Below, piece by piece: positions 1-6,432 of a stretch of DNA of 7,017 nt. The translations under genes and the position numbers were made by a program. How positions within the stretch are numbered: position 1 is the first letter of the stretch; every line of letters begins with the position of its first letter. The notes below the pieces were generated by a model, which was not told the DNA's origin, searched no databases, and was given only the letters and a program-made list of their open reading frames with translations. The stretch comes from Anaerolinea sp. (GTDB lineage: Bacteria > Chloroflexota > Anaerolineae > Anaerolineales > Villigracilaceae), in NCBI GenBank assembly GCA_020720965.1, contig DYNS01000162.1, forward strand, positions 1 through 7,017, in the 5' to 3' direction.

Positions 1-528
1 CACGCCGTATTGCACGTCCAACTGGTATTGGAAGGTGTAGGGGATGGTTTCGGGCGAACCGGCGATGAGGAGGTAGTAGGGAACGCCCCCGGCGGGGTCG
101 GCGGGTCCGGGTCCACGCCCGTTGCGTTTGAGGAAGTCGTTTTTGCTTTCTCCGTTTTTTACGCCCTGTTCCGCGCCGACAAATTCTTTGTAAAAGGTTT
201 CGTCCACAGCGGCTGCCTGGGCTTGGCGATGGTCTAGCAGGGGTTTGAGGGCTTCTTTAAGGGCATCTACCGATTTTTTGGGCAAGGCAGATGGGAAGAG
301 TACGCCCCACCCGGTTTGGGAGAGGTCGTTTTTGTCTATTCCTTCGGCAACGCCAAAATGGCTGTTCTTTTGGGCATCCAGCGCCTTACGCATTTTTGCG
401 TCTTTAAGTTCTTCCGGGCTGAGCTTTTGCCCGCGTGCCACTCTGGCAATCATGTCGGTAGTAACGCCTTCGTCCAAATAACCGCCGGTTTCGGCATCAA
501 TACCATTGAGGGACAGTTCTTGCGACAT
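1..528 (-). CDS. N-terminal 176 residues of an unrecognised operon protein, possibly a peptidase-like partner (3' end outside window)
   Basis: An ATG at 526-528 preceded by AAGGAG opens a frame with no stop to the left edge (176 codons). It is 18 nt from the STAND gene and is therefore probably co-transcribed. Visible segments: a short polar start (GIDAETGGYLDEGVTT, 9-24); a Lys/Glu-rich helix around 30-55; GWGVLFP (73-79); a helical stretch ending LKPLLDHRQAQAAA (94-107); FLKRNGRGPGPADPAGGVP (132-150); then a hydrophobic strand and loop, YYLLIAGSPETIPYTFQYQL (151-170), leading into DVQYGV. There is no signal peptide or membrane segment. From memory, the combination GWG-(V/I)-(L/V)-F plus YYLL..G.PE.IP..FQY.LDV.Y occurs at the N-terminus of long proteins, some of which carry a caspase/gingipain-like His/Cys core further on; those residues would lie outside this window. 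The gene call is firm, the functional suggestion is not. Confidence 0.85.
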   Translation of the reverse strand, partial: MSQELSLNGIDAETGGYLDEGVTTDMIARVARGQKLSPEELKDAKMRKALDAQKNSHFGVAEGIDKNDLSQTGWGVLFPSALPKKSVDALKEALKPLLDHRQAQAAAVDETFYKEFVGAEQGVKNGESKNDFLKRNGRGPGPADPAGGVPYYLLIAGSPETIPYTFQYQLDVQYGV

Positions 529-533
529 AGAGT

Positions 534-539
534 CTCCTT
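534..539 (-). promoter_or_regulatory. Strong ribosome binding site of the left-edge gene
   Basis: AAGGAG on the minus strand lies 5 nt before the ATG at 528 and 7 nt after the STAND gene stop (TAA, 547-549). It is the best Shine-Dalgarno match in the window. It confirms that a real gene begins here although only its first part is visible. Confidence 0.75.
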
Positions 540-546
540 GGGGGAT

Positions 547-3500
547 TTAGGGGGTGAGGATACAAATATCATCTTCCGGGCTGCCAGGCTCTGTAGATTG
601 GCAATCCAGGTTTTGGCGCAGGCGCTCTTGCGCCAGGCGGATGAGTTCGGCATTGTCCAGGGTGAAGCCGCGCACCGTCCAGTCGTTGACAACTGCGACG
701 ACTTCGTGTTCGTTGACGGGGGAAATTTCAATATCCAGAAGGGTGTCGTCGTTGGCAAAGGCGTAGGCGCGGAGGGTGTAAACGACTTCCCATTCGTGCT
801 TTTTGGCGTTTTTCAGTTCCCAAACCTTTACCACACCATCCGCCCCGGCGCTGAGGATGTATTGGCGGTTTTGAATGGTGGAGTAGGTGACGCTGAAGAT
901 GGTGGCGGTGTGTTCGCGGTAGGTACGCAGGATGCGCTTTTCGGCGGGGGTTTCGGGGCGAATGTCCCAGAGGATGAGCAGGGCATCGTCTCCGACTGAG
1001 ACCATTTGGGTTCCGTCCGGGCTAAAGTCAAAGTCGCGCACAAAGTCTTCGTGCCCGGTGAGGGTGAGTTTGAGGGCGCCGGTTTTCGCGTCTATGAGGT
1101 AGATGTTTTCATCTTCGCGGTATTGCACGGCGATTTGGTCGCTGGCGAGGTTGAATTGCACCTGAGAAACAACCTTGCGGGGGGAATTTTCGCCCAGAAT
1201 GTGTTTATAGGAGTAGGAAGCGAATTGAGTGTTGGTGATGGCATCCCAGAGAACAACGTCCCCTTTTTGGGTTCCGGCGGCAATCCACCAGTCGTTGGGG
1301 CTATAGTCGGCGGAATAGACGGGGCTGTCATGTTCCAGGGTGAAGAGGGGGGTGCGTTTTTCTACATCCCAAATGATGACGGTTTTATCGAGCGAGGCAG
1401 AGACGAGTCGGGAGCCGTTGGCGTTAAAGTCCACATTAAAGACTCCGGCGGTGTGCCCTTTGAGGGCGTTGCCGCTTCTTAGCCCGGTTTTGGGATCTAT
1501 AAAGAGAATTTCGCCAGGCAAGCCGTAACTGGGGTAGGGAGAATCTATGTTCTTGGCGAGGGAAGCCGGGAGGGCGAGGAGGGTGCCTTGCGGGTTGTAG
1601 TCCACATCTTCGGCGTAGCCGGGGATTTCTTCGGCGGTTTGGATGTCTTCGGTAAAGCGCTCGTAGTTGCCGCTCCAGGAAATATCCCAAATGCGGATGG
1701 TTTTGTCGGCGCTGGCAGAGGCGAGCAAGCCGCTATCCGTAGGATGGAGAGACAGGGCGTAGACCTGGTCGGTGTGGCCCCGGAGTTCCAGTTTGCTGCG
1801 CCCGTACACGCCTCCCCAAAGGCGGATGGAGCGGTCTGCTCCGGCGGAGATGATTTCGCCTTGCACCGAGTCTGCATCCGAGCCGGGGCGGACGGTGATG
1901 CCGTACACCCAGTCGTCATGCCCGCTGATTTTCATCACCTGTTTGCCTGTGGAAATGTCCCAGACGTACACGCCGCCATCGGTGGAGGCGGTGATGAGGC
2001 GGTTGGGGTTGATGCCGAAACTGACGCCCGTCATGCGCGGGGGGTTGGAGATGATGCGGGAGGGCAGGGTGAAGGAGGCGAGGCGGGAGTAATCTTGCAG
2101 GTTCCAGACTTTGGAGGAGCCATCCAGCGAGGCGCTTGCCAGCATTTGACCATCCGGGCTAAAGGCGAGGGCTTCCACCGGGTCGGTGTGTTCGGCGAAG
2201 GTGTGAATTTCGCTCAAATCTGCCAGGTTCCAGAGTTTGATGAGGGAATCGGAGGCGCCGGTTGCCAGGGTTTTGCCATCCGGGCTGAGGGCAAGCCCCC
2301 AGATGATGGCGCCGGGGTGGGCGTTGGGGTTGCGGCGGATTTCCTGCCAGGTGGCTGTTTCCCAGACGATGATTTCGCCTTTGCCGTTGACGGCGATGAG
2401 CAGGCTGCCATCTGGGTTGAAGAGGACGGCAGTCGCGCCGTAGGAGGCGGCATCCGGGTTGATTTGGAAGTCTTGCAGGGGTTGGGTCTGAGCGCCGGAG
2501 GCATCCCATACTTTGATGGTTCCATCGCGGCTGGCGGAGGCAAGCAGGCTGCCGTCGTGATTGTAGGAGACGGCGTAAACGCGGTCGGTGTGCCCGTAGT
2601 AGGAGCGGATGAGGCGCAGGGAGGGCAGGGAGCGGTGCAGAGAGTCTATGGCGGCGGGCAGGGGCGGGGTGGTGTTCTGCATCGCTTCCAGTGCGTAGAA
2701 AACGCTTTTTACCGGGTCGGTTTTGAGGGCGCTGAGAGAGTCGGCGGCGAGCTGCCCGGTTTGGGCGCGGTTTTCGGCGCGGCGGGCGAGGATGAACATG
2801 AAGACGGCTACCGCCAGCGCAACCAGGCTGAGGGCGAGCAAGGCGCGGACAATTTGGTTGTTGCGCTTTTCTTTTTTTGCTGCCTCGTCAAATTTACGGC
2901 AGGCGGAGAGGAAATCCGCTTCTACGGGGAGCATGATGTCGGCGTTTTTGGCTGCCCACTGTTCCGCTTCGATATATTCCTCGCCAAAGAGGAGGAAGCC
3001 TTCGGTGCGCCCCTGTTCGTTCCACATATCGGCGGCGCGTTGCAGGCTGCTGAGGTGTGCGTCAAACCACCCGCTGTTATCGTTAATAATCGGCTCGATG
3101 AGGCGGTCGTGGGCGAGTTCGTACCAGGTGGAGCCACCGCGTTTTTCGGCGCGGACGAGATAGGTGCGTTCCAGTTCGCGGATGGCTTCGTTTTCCAGCC
3201 CATCGCTTTTGCCGGGGGCGAGGAGGACTTGCCCGCGTATGCCCTGCTTGGTGATGAGTTTGCGGTCGAACCACTCGCGGATGGCGCGTTCCCGCACGCC
3301 GACTTTGGCGGCAACGGTGGCAACCTGGAGTTTGTAGTAATCTGCCAGGGCGGTGTTTACGTCTCCGGCGCGTTCCACATCGTCCACGCCGATTTCCATA
3401 TCATCGCGCTCGATGGAGGTCCACAGGCGGCGGCAAACGACCTGCAACTGAACCGGTTCCACGTACACGCCGAGTTCTTTTTTAGTGGTTCCATCCGGCT

Positions 3501-4281
3501 GCTGCACCTGCATCAGACGGAGTTCGTCTGCCAGTTTGCGGGCAGCCTGGTCTTCAAAGGTGACTCCCTGAAGGGTTGGTGGGTTTTGAATGGCGGAGAG
3601 GGCGGCATCGGCTTGGAGCAGGCGCAGGCGGTAACGCACCGAGAAGCCGGTGGGAACGGGTTTGATGTAGGAATCGAGGCGGGCGACGTAGTCTTCGCGC
3701 AGGGAGTAGAGCATCCAAATGCTGCGGTCGCGCAGGGCTTCGCCGAGTTGGTTAAAAAATTCCTGTTTTTGCTCGCGGGCGGCGGGGTCTATGGTGATGA
3801 CTTCTTCGCCCTGGTCTATGATGGTGACGATGGAGTTGATGGGGGCTTCTTCGGGTTTGGCGTTGGCTTCGGCGCGGGCATAGTATTTTTGCAGGTAGGC
3901 TTTTAAGCGCAGGGAGGCGAGTTCGGCGGCGGGGAAGCGTTGTTCGGGGGGAACGCCTTCTTCAAAGCAGACCAGCAGGCTGTAAACGTAGCGGTTGAAT
4001 TTGGGCGTCTGCTCCAGTTCTGGCGGGGGTTCGTGGTTTACGCGGGCAACCGGCAGGAGGTGGAAACCGTTTTCTTCCAGTTTGGGCAAGACCGAGGCGT
4101 TGAGGATGGAACTTTTGCCCGCGCCCGAAGGAGAGTAGAGCATGACGATGCGCTCGGCAATGAGCAGGTCCAGCAGTTCCGAGGTTTCTTGCTCGCGCCC
4201 GTATAGTTTTTCGCCTTTGCGAAAGGGGCGTGTGCCAACATAGGGGTTGGGTCGGGAAGCGATGGTAGGGTTAGATGACAT
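547..4281 (-). CDS. nSTAND1-type NTPase with one membrane helix and about 14 WD40 blades
   Basis: A 1244-residue STAND (AP-ATPase/NACHT-like) signalling protein. The N-terminus reads NPYVGTRPF then LYGREQE (26-32), as in nSTAND1 proteins. Walker A is SPSGAGKSS (50-58, Lys56). Walker B is IVTIIDQGEEV (151-161), where Gly158 takes the place of the common Phe in DQFEE. A sensor-like SLREDY follows at 193-198. A helical/winged-helix region runs to about 400 (VQLQVVCRRLW 277-287; ELAHDRLIEP 388-397). A hydrophobic helix at about 480-499, flanked by Lys/Arg, is a single predicted membrane segment, followed by the helix typical of this family (DPVKSVFYALEAM, 522-534). WD40 blades cover about 563-1210: I count 14, with clear GH...D.W signatures at about 563, 787, 835, 942 and 1076 and degenerate ones near 607, 886, 1027 and 1168. 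The C-terminal tail (LIRLAQERLRQNLDC) also fits this family. In such proteins NTP-driven oligomerisation is switched on when the repeat domain senses a ligand; the ligand is unknown. There is no effector domain in this chain, so the adjoining CHAT-SIR2 protein is the likely effector partner. Confidence 0.95.
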   Translation of the reverse strand: MSSNPTIASRPNPYVGTRPFRKGEKLYGREQETSELLDLLIAERIVMLYSPSGAGKSSILNASVLPKLEENGFHLLPVARVNHEPPPELEQTPKFNRYVYSLLVCFEEGVPPEQRFPAAELASLRLKAYLQKYYARAEANAKPEEAPINSIVTIIDQGEEVITIDPAAREQKQEFFNQLGEALRDRSIWMLYSLREDYVARLDSYIKPVPTGFSVRYRLRLLQADAALSAIQNPPTLQGVTFEDQAARKLADELRLMQVQQPDGTTKKELGVYVEPVQLQVVCRRLWTSIERDDMEIGVDDVERAGDVNTALADYYKLQVATVAAKVGVRERAIREWFDRKLITKQGIRGQVLLAPGKSDGLENEAIRELERTYLVRAEKRGGSTWYELAHDRLIEPIINDNSGWFDAHLSSLQRAADMWNEQGRTEGFLLFGEEYIEAEQWAAKNADIMLPVEADFLSACRKFDEAAKKEKRNNQIVRALLALSLVALAVAVFMFILARRAENRAQTGQLAADSLSALKTDPVKSVFYALEAMQNTTPPLPAAIDSLHRSLPSLRLIRSYYGHTDRVYAVSYNHDGSLLASASRDGTIKVWDASGAQTQPLQDFQINPDAASYGATAVLFNPDGSLLIAVNGKGEIIVWETATWQEIRRNPNAHPGAIIWGLALSPDGKTLATGASDSLIKLWNLADLSEIHTFAEHTDPVEALAFSPDGQMLASASLDGSSKVWNLQDYSRLASFTLPSRIISNPPRMTGVSFGINPNRLITASTDGGVYVWDISTGKQVMKISGHDDWVYGITVRPGSDADSVQGEIISAGADRSIRLWGGVYGRSKLELRGHTDQVYALSLHPTDSGLLASASADKTIRIWDISWSGNYERFTEDIQTAEEIPGYAEDVDYNPQGTLLALPASLAKNIDSPYPSYGLPGEILFIDPKTGLRSGNALKGHTAGVFNVDFNANGSRLVSASLDKTVIIWDVEKRTPLFTLEHDSPVYSADYSPNDWWIAAGTQKGDVVLWDAITNTQFASYSYKHILGENSPRKVVSQVQFNLASDQIAVQYREDENIYLIDAKTGALKLTLTGHEDFVRDFDFSPDGTQMVSVGDDALLILWDIRPETPAEKRILRTYREHTATIFSVTYSTIQNRQYILSAGADGVVKVWELKNAKKHEWEVVYTLRAYAFANDDTLLDIEISPVNEHEVVAVVNDWTVRGFTLDNAELIRLAQERLRQNLDCQSTEPGSPEDDICILTP

Positions 4282-4291
4282 TCGCGTAAGG

Positions 4292-4295
4292 TCCT
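4292..4295 (-). promoter_or_regulatory. Ribosome binding site of the STAND gene, overlapping the upstream stop codon
   Basis: On the minus strand the TAG stop of the CHAT-SIR2 gene (4294-4296) runs into GA, making TAGGA. The AGGA is 10 nt before the ATG at 4281. This overlap suggests translational coupling, so that the two proteins are made together. The motif is short and the spacing slightly long. Confidence 0.5.
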
Positions 4296-6351
4296 ATGCT
4301 TTGCGTTTTCGTAAAGCCAACTCAGATAAAAAGTCCTGCGATTTGCCCCAGTAGAGGTTGATTTGAGCGTCGCCAAAATATTTTTGCAGGTATTGGCGGG
4401 CGCGTTTGGGGCTGGCGTTGCGAATTTCGTCCAGTTCCAGTTGAACGCCAACATGCGAGTAGCGCCCCCGCCGGGCTGCGCCGGGTTGCACCATGACAGT
4501 GCGGAAGAGGGCGCGGAAGGACCAATCGTCCAGGTGAAAGCCGAGGACGAGCAGAGCGGAATCGGTGAGGGCACGCAGCACCGCCGGGGGAATGACCGGG
4601 GGAGTGCGCTTTTTGTTGGCGGTGAAGCCCATCAGAAATTCAAAATAATCGTCTTCGGTCAGCACCATCGAATCTGGGGTGTTGAGATGCCCGAAAAGGT
4701 GATAGACGAGGGGGCGTTCCGGAGTGGGGTTGAATCCCGGCTCCGAATCGTACACCGAGGGGGCGTAGAATCGCTCACTCCAGGGGCAGATGACCACTTC
4801 CGGGCTTTTTCCGGCTTCGCGCAGGGCATCTGCCATCAGGTCATCGTAGTTGGTGGTGATGTAGATGCGGAGGGGCAGGCTTGCCAAAATTTTGTGCTGT
4901 TCCTGCGGGTCATTGTCGCGCAGGGCTTTGCCCCCGGCGGTTAACGCCTCCAGCAGTTGCGCGCCGGGCAGGTCGGCGGCTTCGGTTTGGTTATGCTGGC
5001 GCATGGAGCCGCGAATCGATTCTTCCACCGCCATAAAGAGGGTGTTTAAATCCTGGTTGATGGAGATGTATTGGGTGACATTGGGCATGGAATTACGCAG
5101 GAAGGTGGAGAAGGGGAAGTGAAATTTCTCCGCCAGTGATTCTGCCATGTCCTGCCAGGAGCCGAGGAGAGGCTCGTAAAGACCGGGTCCTAAAATGGGG
5201 GTGCATTGCCCGCCCTGAATGGAGGAAAGCAGGGTGGGCCATTTTTCAAACTCTTCGCCTTCTTCGCCCACGCCGGGAACGTACCAGATTCTGCCGCTGC
5301 GGAGACGCATAAAGAGAACGGGCATCCAAAAATCGTGGGCATCGCGGATGAGTCCGCGTGCAACTGCCAGGGCGCGGTCTATTTGCCCGTCCACCTGTAG
5401 TTCGGTAAAGAAGGCGGGCAGGAACTTTTTAACGCTCTCCATGCTGATGTTGCCCTGCATGGCAATCACCGCCGGGATGCCCGCTTGGGCGAGGCGGGGT
5501 CCGAAGGCTTGTAAGACGCGCCCGGCTTGTTGGTTGATAATTTTCCCGTCCCCGGCGCTCTGGCAGGAGGCGAGGACGATGAGGCGGGGCGGGTTCTGAA
5601 GTTCGCGCAGGCGGGTGATGATGTCTTCGACTTTGACGATGGCGGCAGAGCCGTCATCATTTTGCAGCCAAATGCGCGGCTCGTTGTTTGCCACCGTGCC
5701 ATGCGCCGCCAGGTATAGAATGTCGCAGCCGGCGCGGAGTTTGGTGAAGAGGTTGTTGAGGGTGCAGGGTTCGGTGAGACCGAGTTTCTCCAGCGGAATC
5801 GCGCCCAGCGATTCTTCGGCGCGGGCAATTTCTCCGGCAACATCCACCGGGGCGAGTTTGTACTCTGCCAGGTTGGATGGGTTGGCGGAGGCTGCCAGGG
5901 CTTTGAGATTTCCCTCAGGACGCAAACTGACCGGGCGCAGGTCGGCACTGGAGATGTAACGGGAGGGGAGAATGTTTTCGCCGGTGAAGAGGGGCAGTTT
6001 GTCCTGGGGGTCTCGCAGGGTTTCCCAGTAAATGGAGTTGATTTCGGGGGCGGTAGGACCCGCCATAATGCGAATCCGCAGGGATGCTTGCGATGCGGCG
6101 GCGCTGGCGCGTGCCTGGGCAAAGGCGGTTGTCATCTCCGGCACAAAGAGGCTTTCTGCCAGCATTTTGCCGTATTCCGGCGGGTCGGCAATCATCACTT
6201 GCAGGGTGGGAAAGTCAAACTCTACAAGGATGGGTTCACCGCTTCCCAGGCGGGTGTCGGCATCCGAATCGGGCAGGCTGAGGCGCATTTCAAGGCTGTA
6301 TTTCCCCTCTTCGCGTTTGTGAAGGCTCATTTCGAGGTCAGCGAATTTCAT
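4294..6351 (-). CDS. CHAT protease - SIR2-like domain fusion protein
   Basis: A 685-residue protein with two halves. Residues about 40-355 form a CHAT domain (caspase family, clan CD cysteine peptidase). They include the usual pre-CHAT segment (IYWETLRDP, 107-115), the catalytic-His motif LYLAAHG (His217) and the catalytic-Cys motif LIVLASCQS (Cys263), followed by IPAVIAMQGNIS (292-303). Both catalytic residues are present, so proteolysis is plausible. Residues about 380-615 form a SIR2-like domain: PILGPGL (385-391), YITTNYDDL (497-505, with the conserved Asn501), YHLFGHLN (550-557), VLTEDDYFEFL (563-573) and LLVLGFHLDDW (600-610). SIR2-like domains of this type are known as NAD-degrading effectors in phage defence. 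Here the usual HG and GAG.S motifs are altered (see findings), so NADase activity is doubtful. There is no signal peptide or membrane segment, so it is probably cytoplasmic. The ATG start has an AGGA 9 nt upstream. The gene ends in TAG, 12 nt before the STAND NTPase gene, which suggests co-translation and a joint function. Family and domain calls are firm; the substrate and biological role are unknown. Confidence 0.95.
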   Translation of the reverse strand: MKFADLEMSLHKREEGKYSLEMRLSLPDSDADTRLGSGEPILVEFDFPTLQVMIADPPEYGKMLAESLFVPEMTTAFAQARASAAASQASLRIRIMAGPTAPEINSIYWETLRDPQDKLPLFTGENILPSRYISSADLRPVSLRPEGNLKALAASANPSNLAEYKLAPVDVAGEIARAEESLGAIPLEKLGLTEPCTLNNLFTKLRAGCDILYLAAHGTVANNEPRIWLQNDDGSAAIVKVEDIITRLRELQNPPRLIVLASCQSAGDGKIINQQAGRVLQAFGPRLAQAGIPAVIAMQGNISMESVKKFLPAFFTELQVDGQIDRALAVARGLIRDAHDFWMPVLFMRLRSGRIWYVPGVGEEGEEFEKWPTLLSSIQGGQCTPILGPGLYEPLLGSWQDMAESLAEKFHFPFSTFLRNSMPNVTQYISINQDLNTLFMAVEESIRGSMRQHNQTEAADLPGAQLLEALTAGGKALRDNDPQEQHKILASLPLRIYITTNYDDLMADALREAGKSPEVVICPWSERFYAPSVYDSEPGFNPTPERPLVYHLFGHLNTPDSMVLTEDDYFEFLMGFTANKKRTPPVIPPAVLRALTDSALLVLGFHLDDWSFRALFRTVMVQPGAARRGRYSHVGVQLELDEIRNASPKRARQYLQKYFGDAQINLYWGKSQDFLSELALRKRKA

Positions 6352-6360
6352 GAAGCGGCA

Positions 6361-6364
6361 TCCT
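6361..6364 (-). promoter_or_regulatory. Ribosome binding site of the CHAT-SIR2 gene
   Basis: On the minus strand AGGA lies 9 nt before the ATG at 6351. The next in-frame ATG (codon 8) has no such motif, which supports the first ATG as the start. I saw no convincing -10/-35 promoter in the 81-nt gap. Confidence 0.6.
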
Positions 6365-6378
6365 GAAGGTATCGAGAG

Positions 6379-6410
6379 ACCGCCTCTTTACCCAAAGGCA
6401 AAGAGGCGGT
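6379..6410 (-). terminator. Perfect 11-bp hairpin between SH3 and CHAT-SIR2 genes; possible terminator or attenuator
   Basis: ACCGCCTCTTT (6379-6389) is the exact reverse complement of AAAGAGGCGGT (6400-6410), around a 10-nt loop. It lies 22 nt past the SH3 gene stop and 27 nt before the CHAT-SIR2 start. Neither strand has a T-tract after the stem, and the A/T-rich end of the stem faces the loop, so it is not a standard Rho-independent terminator. It could be an imperfect terminator, an attenuator, an mRNA processing or stability element, or a protein-binding palindrome. It is the only strong inverted repeat I found outside coding sequence. Confidence 0.4.
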
Positions 6411-6417
6411 GCGGGGG

Positions 6418-6432
6418 GCGCTACGTGAGCGC
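6418..6432 (-). repeat. Small inverted repeat directly after the SH3 gene stop
   Basis: GCGCT (6418-6422) and AGCGC (6428-6432) form a 5-bp stem with a 5-nt loop, touching the TAA stop codon of the SH3 gene. Seven bases, C-rich on the minus strand, separate it from the larger hairpin at 6379-6410. On its own it is short enough to occur by chance. Together the two stems make up most of the 81-nt intergenic gap and may act as one 3'-end or leader structure. Confidence 0.3.

Noticed and set aside
316..1482. Plus-strand open frames of 227 and 158 codons (316-999 and 1006-1482)
   Set aside because: They are antisense to the STAND gene and the left-edge gene, have low-complexity Gly/Val-rich products, and show no domain. 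They look like shadows of the minus-strand genes.
661..2595. Recurring short DNA words such as CCATCCGGGCT, considered as direct repeats or a repeat array
   Set aside because: They encode the SPDG and W(D/N) positions of the WD40 blades. Spacing follows the blades, and the sequence between copies is diverged, so the protein repeats explain them.
1588..3906. A 772-codon open frame on the plus strand
   Set aside because: It lies wholly antisense to the STAND gene, whose domains are unmistakable. Its translation is Gly/Val/Phe/Ala-rich with no recognisable motif, as expected from the complement of a GC-rich coding strand with few stop-forming codons.
4038..4574. A 178-codon minus-strand frame overlapping the CHAT-SIR2/STAND junction
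   Set aside because: It is out of frame with both genes, whose reading frames carry clear motifs (TTNYDD, GAGKSS). Its product is Ser/Pro/Thr-rich with no pattern of its own.
6379..6410. Considered as a CRISPR repeat, an insertion-sequence end or an att site
   Set aside because: There is a single copy in the window, no spacers, no transposase or integrase, and no target duplication. A lone hairpin is the simplest reading.
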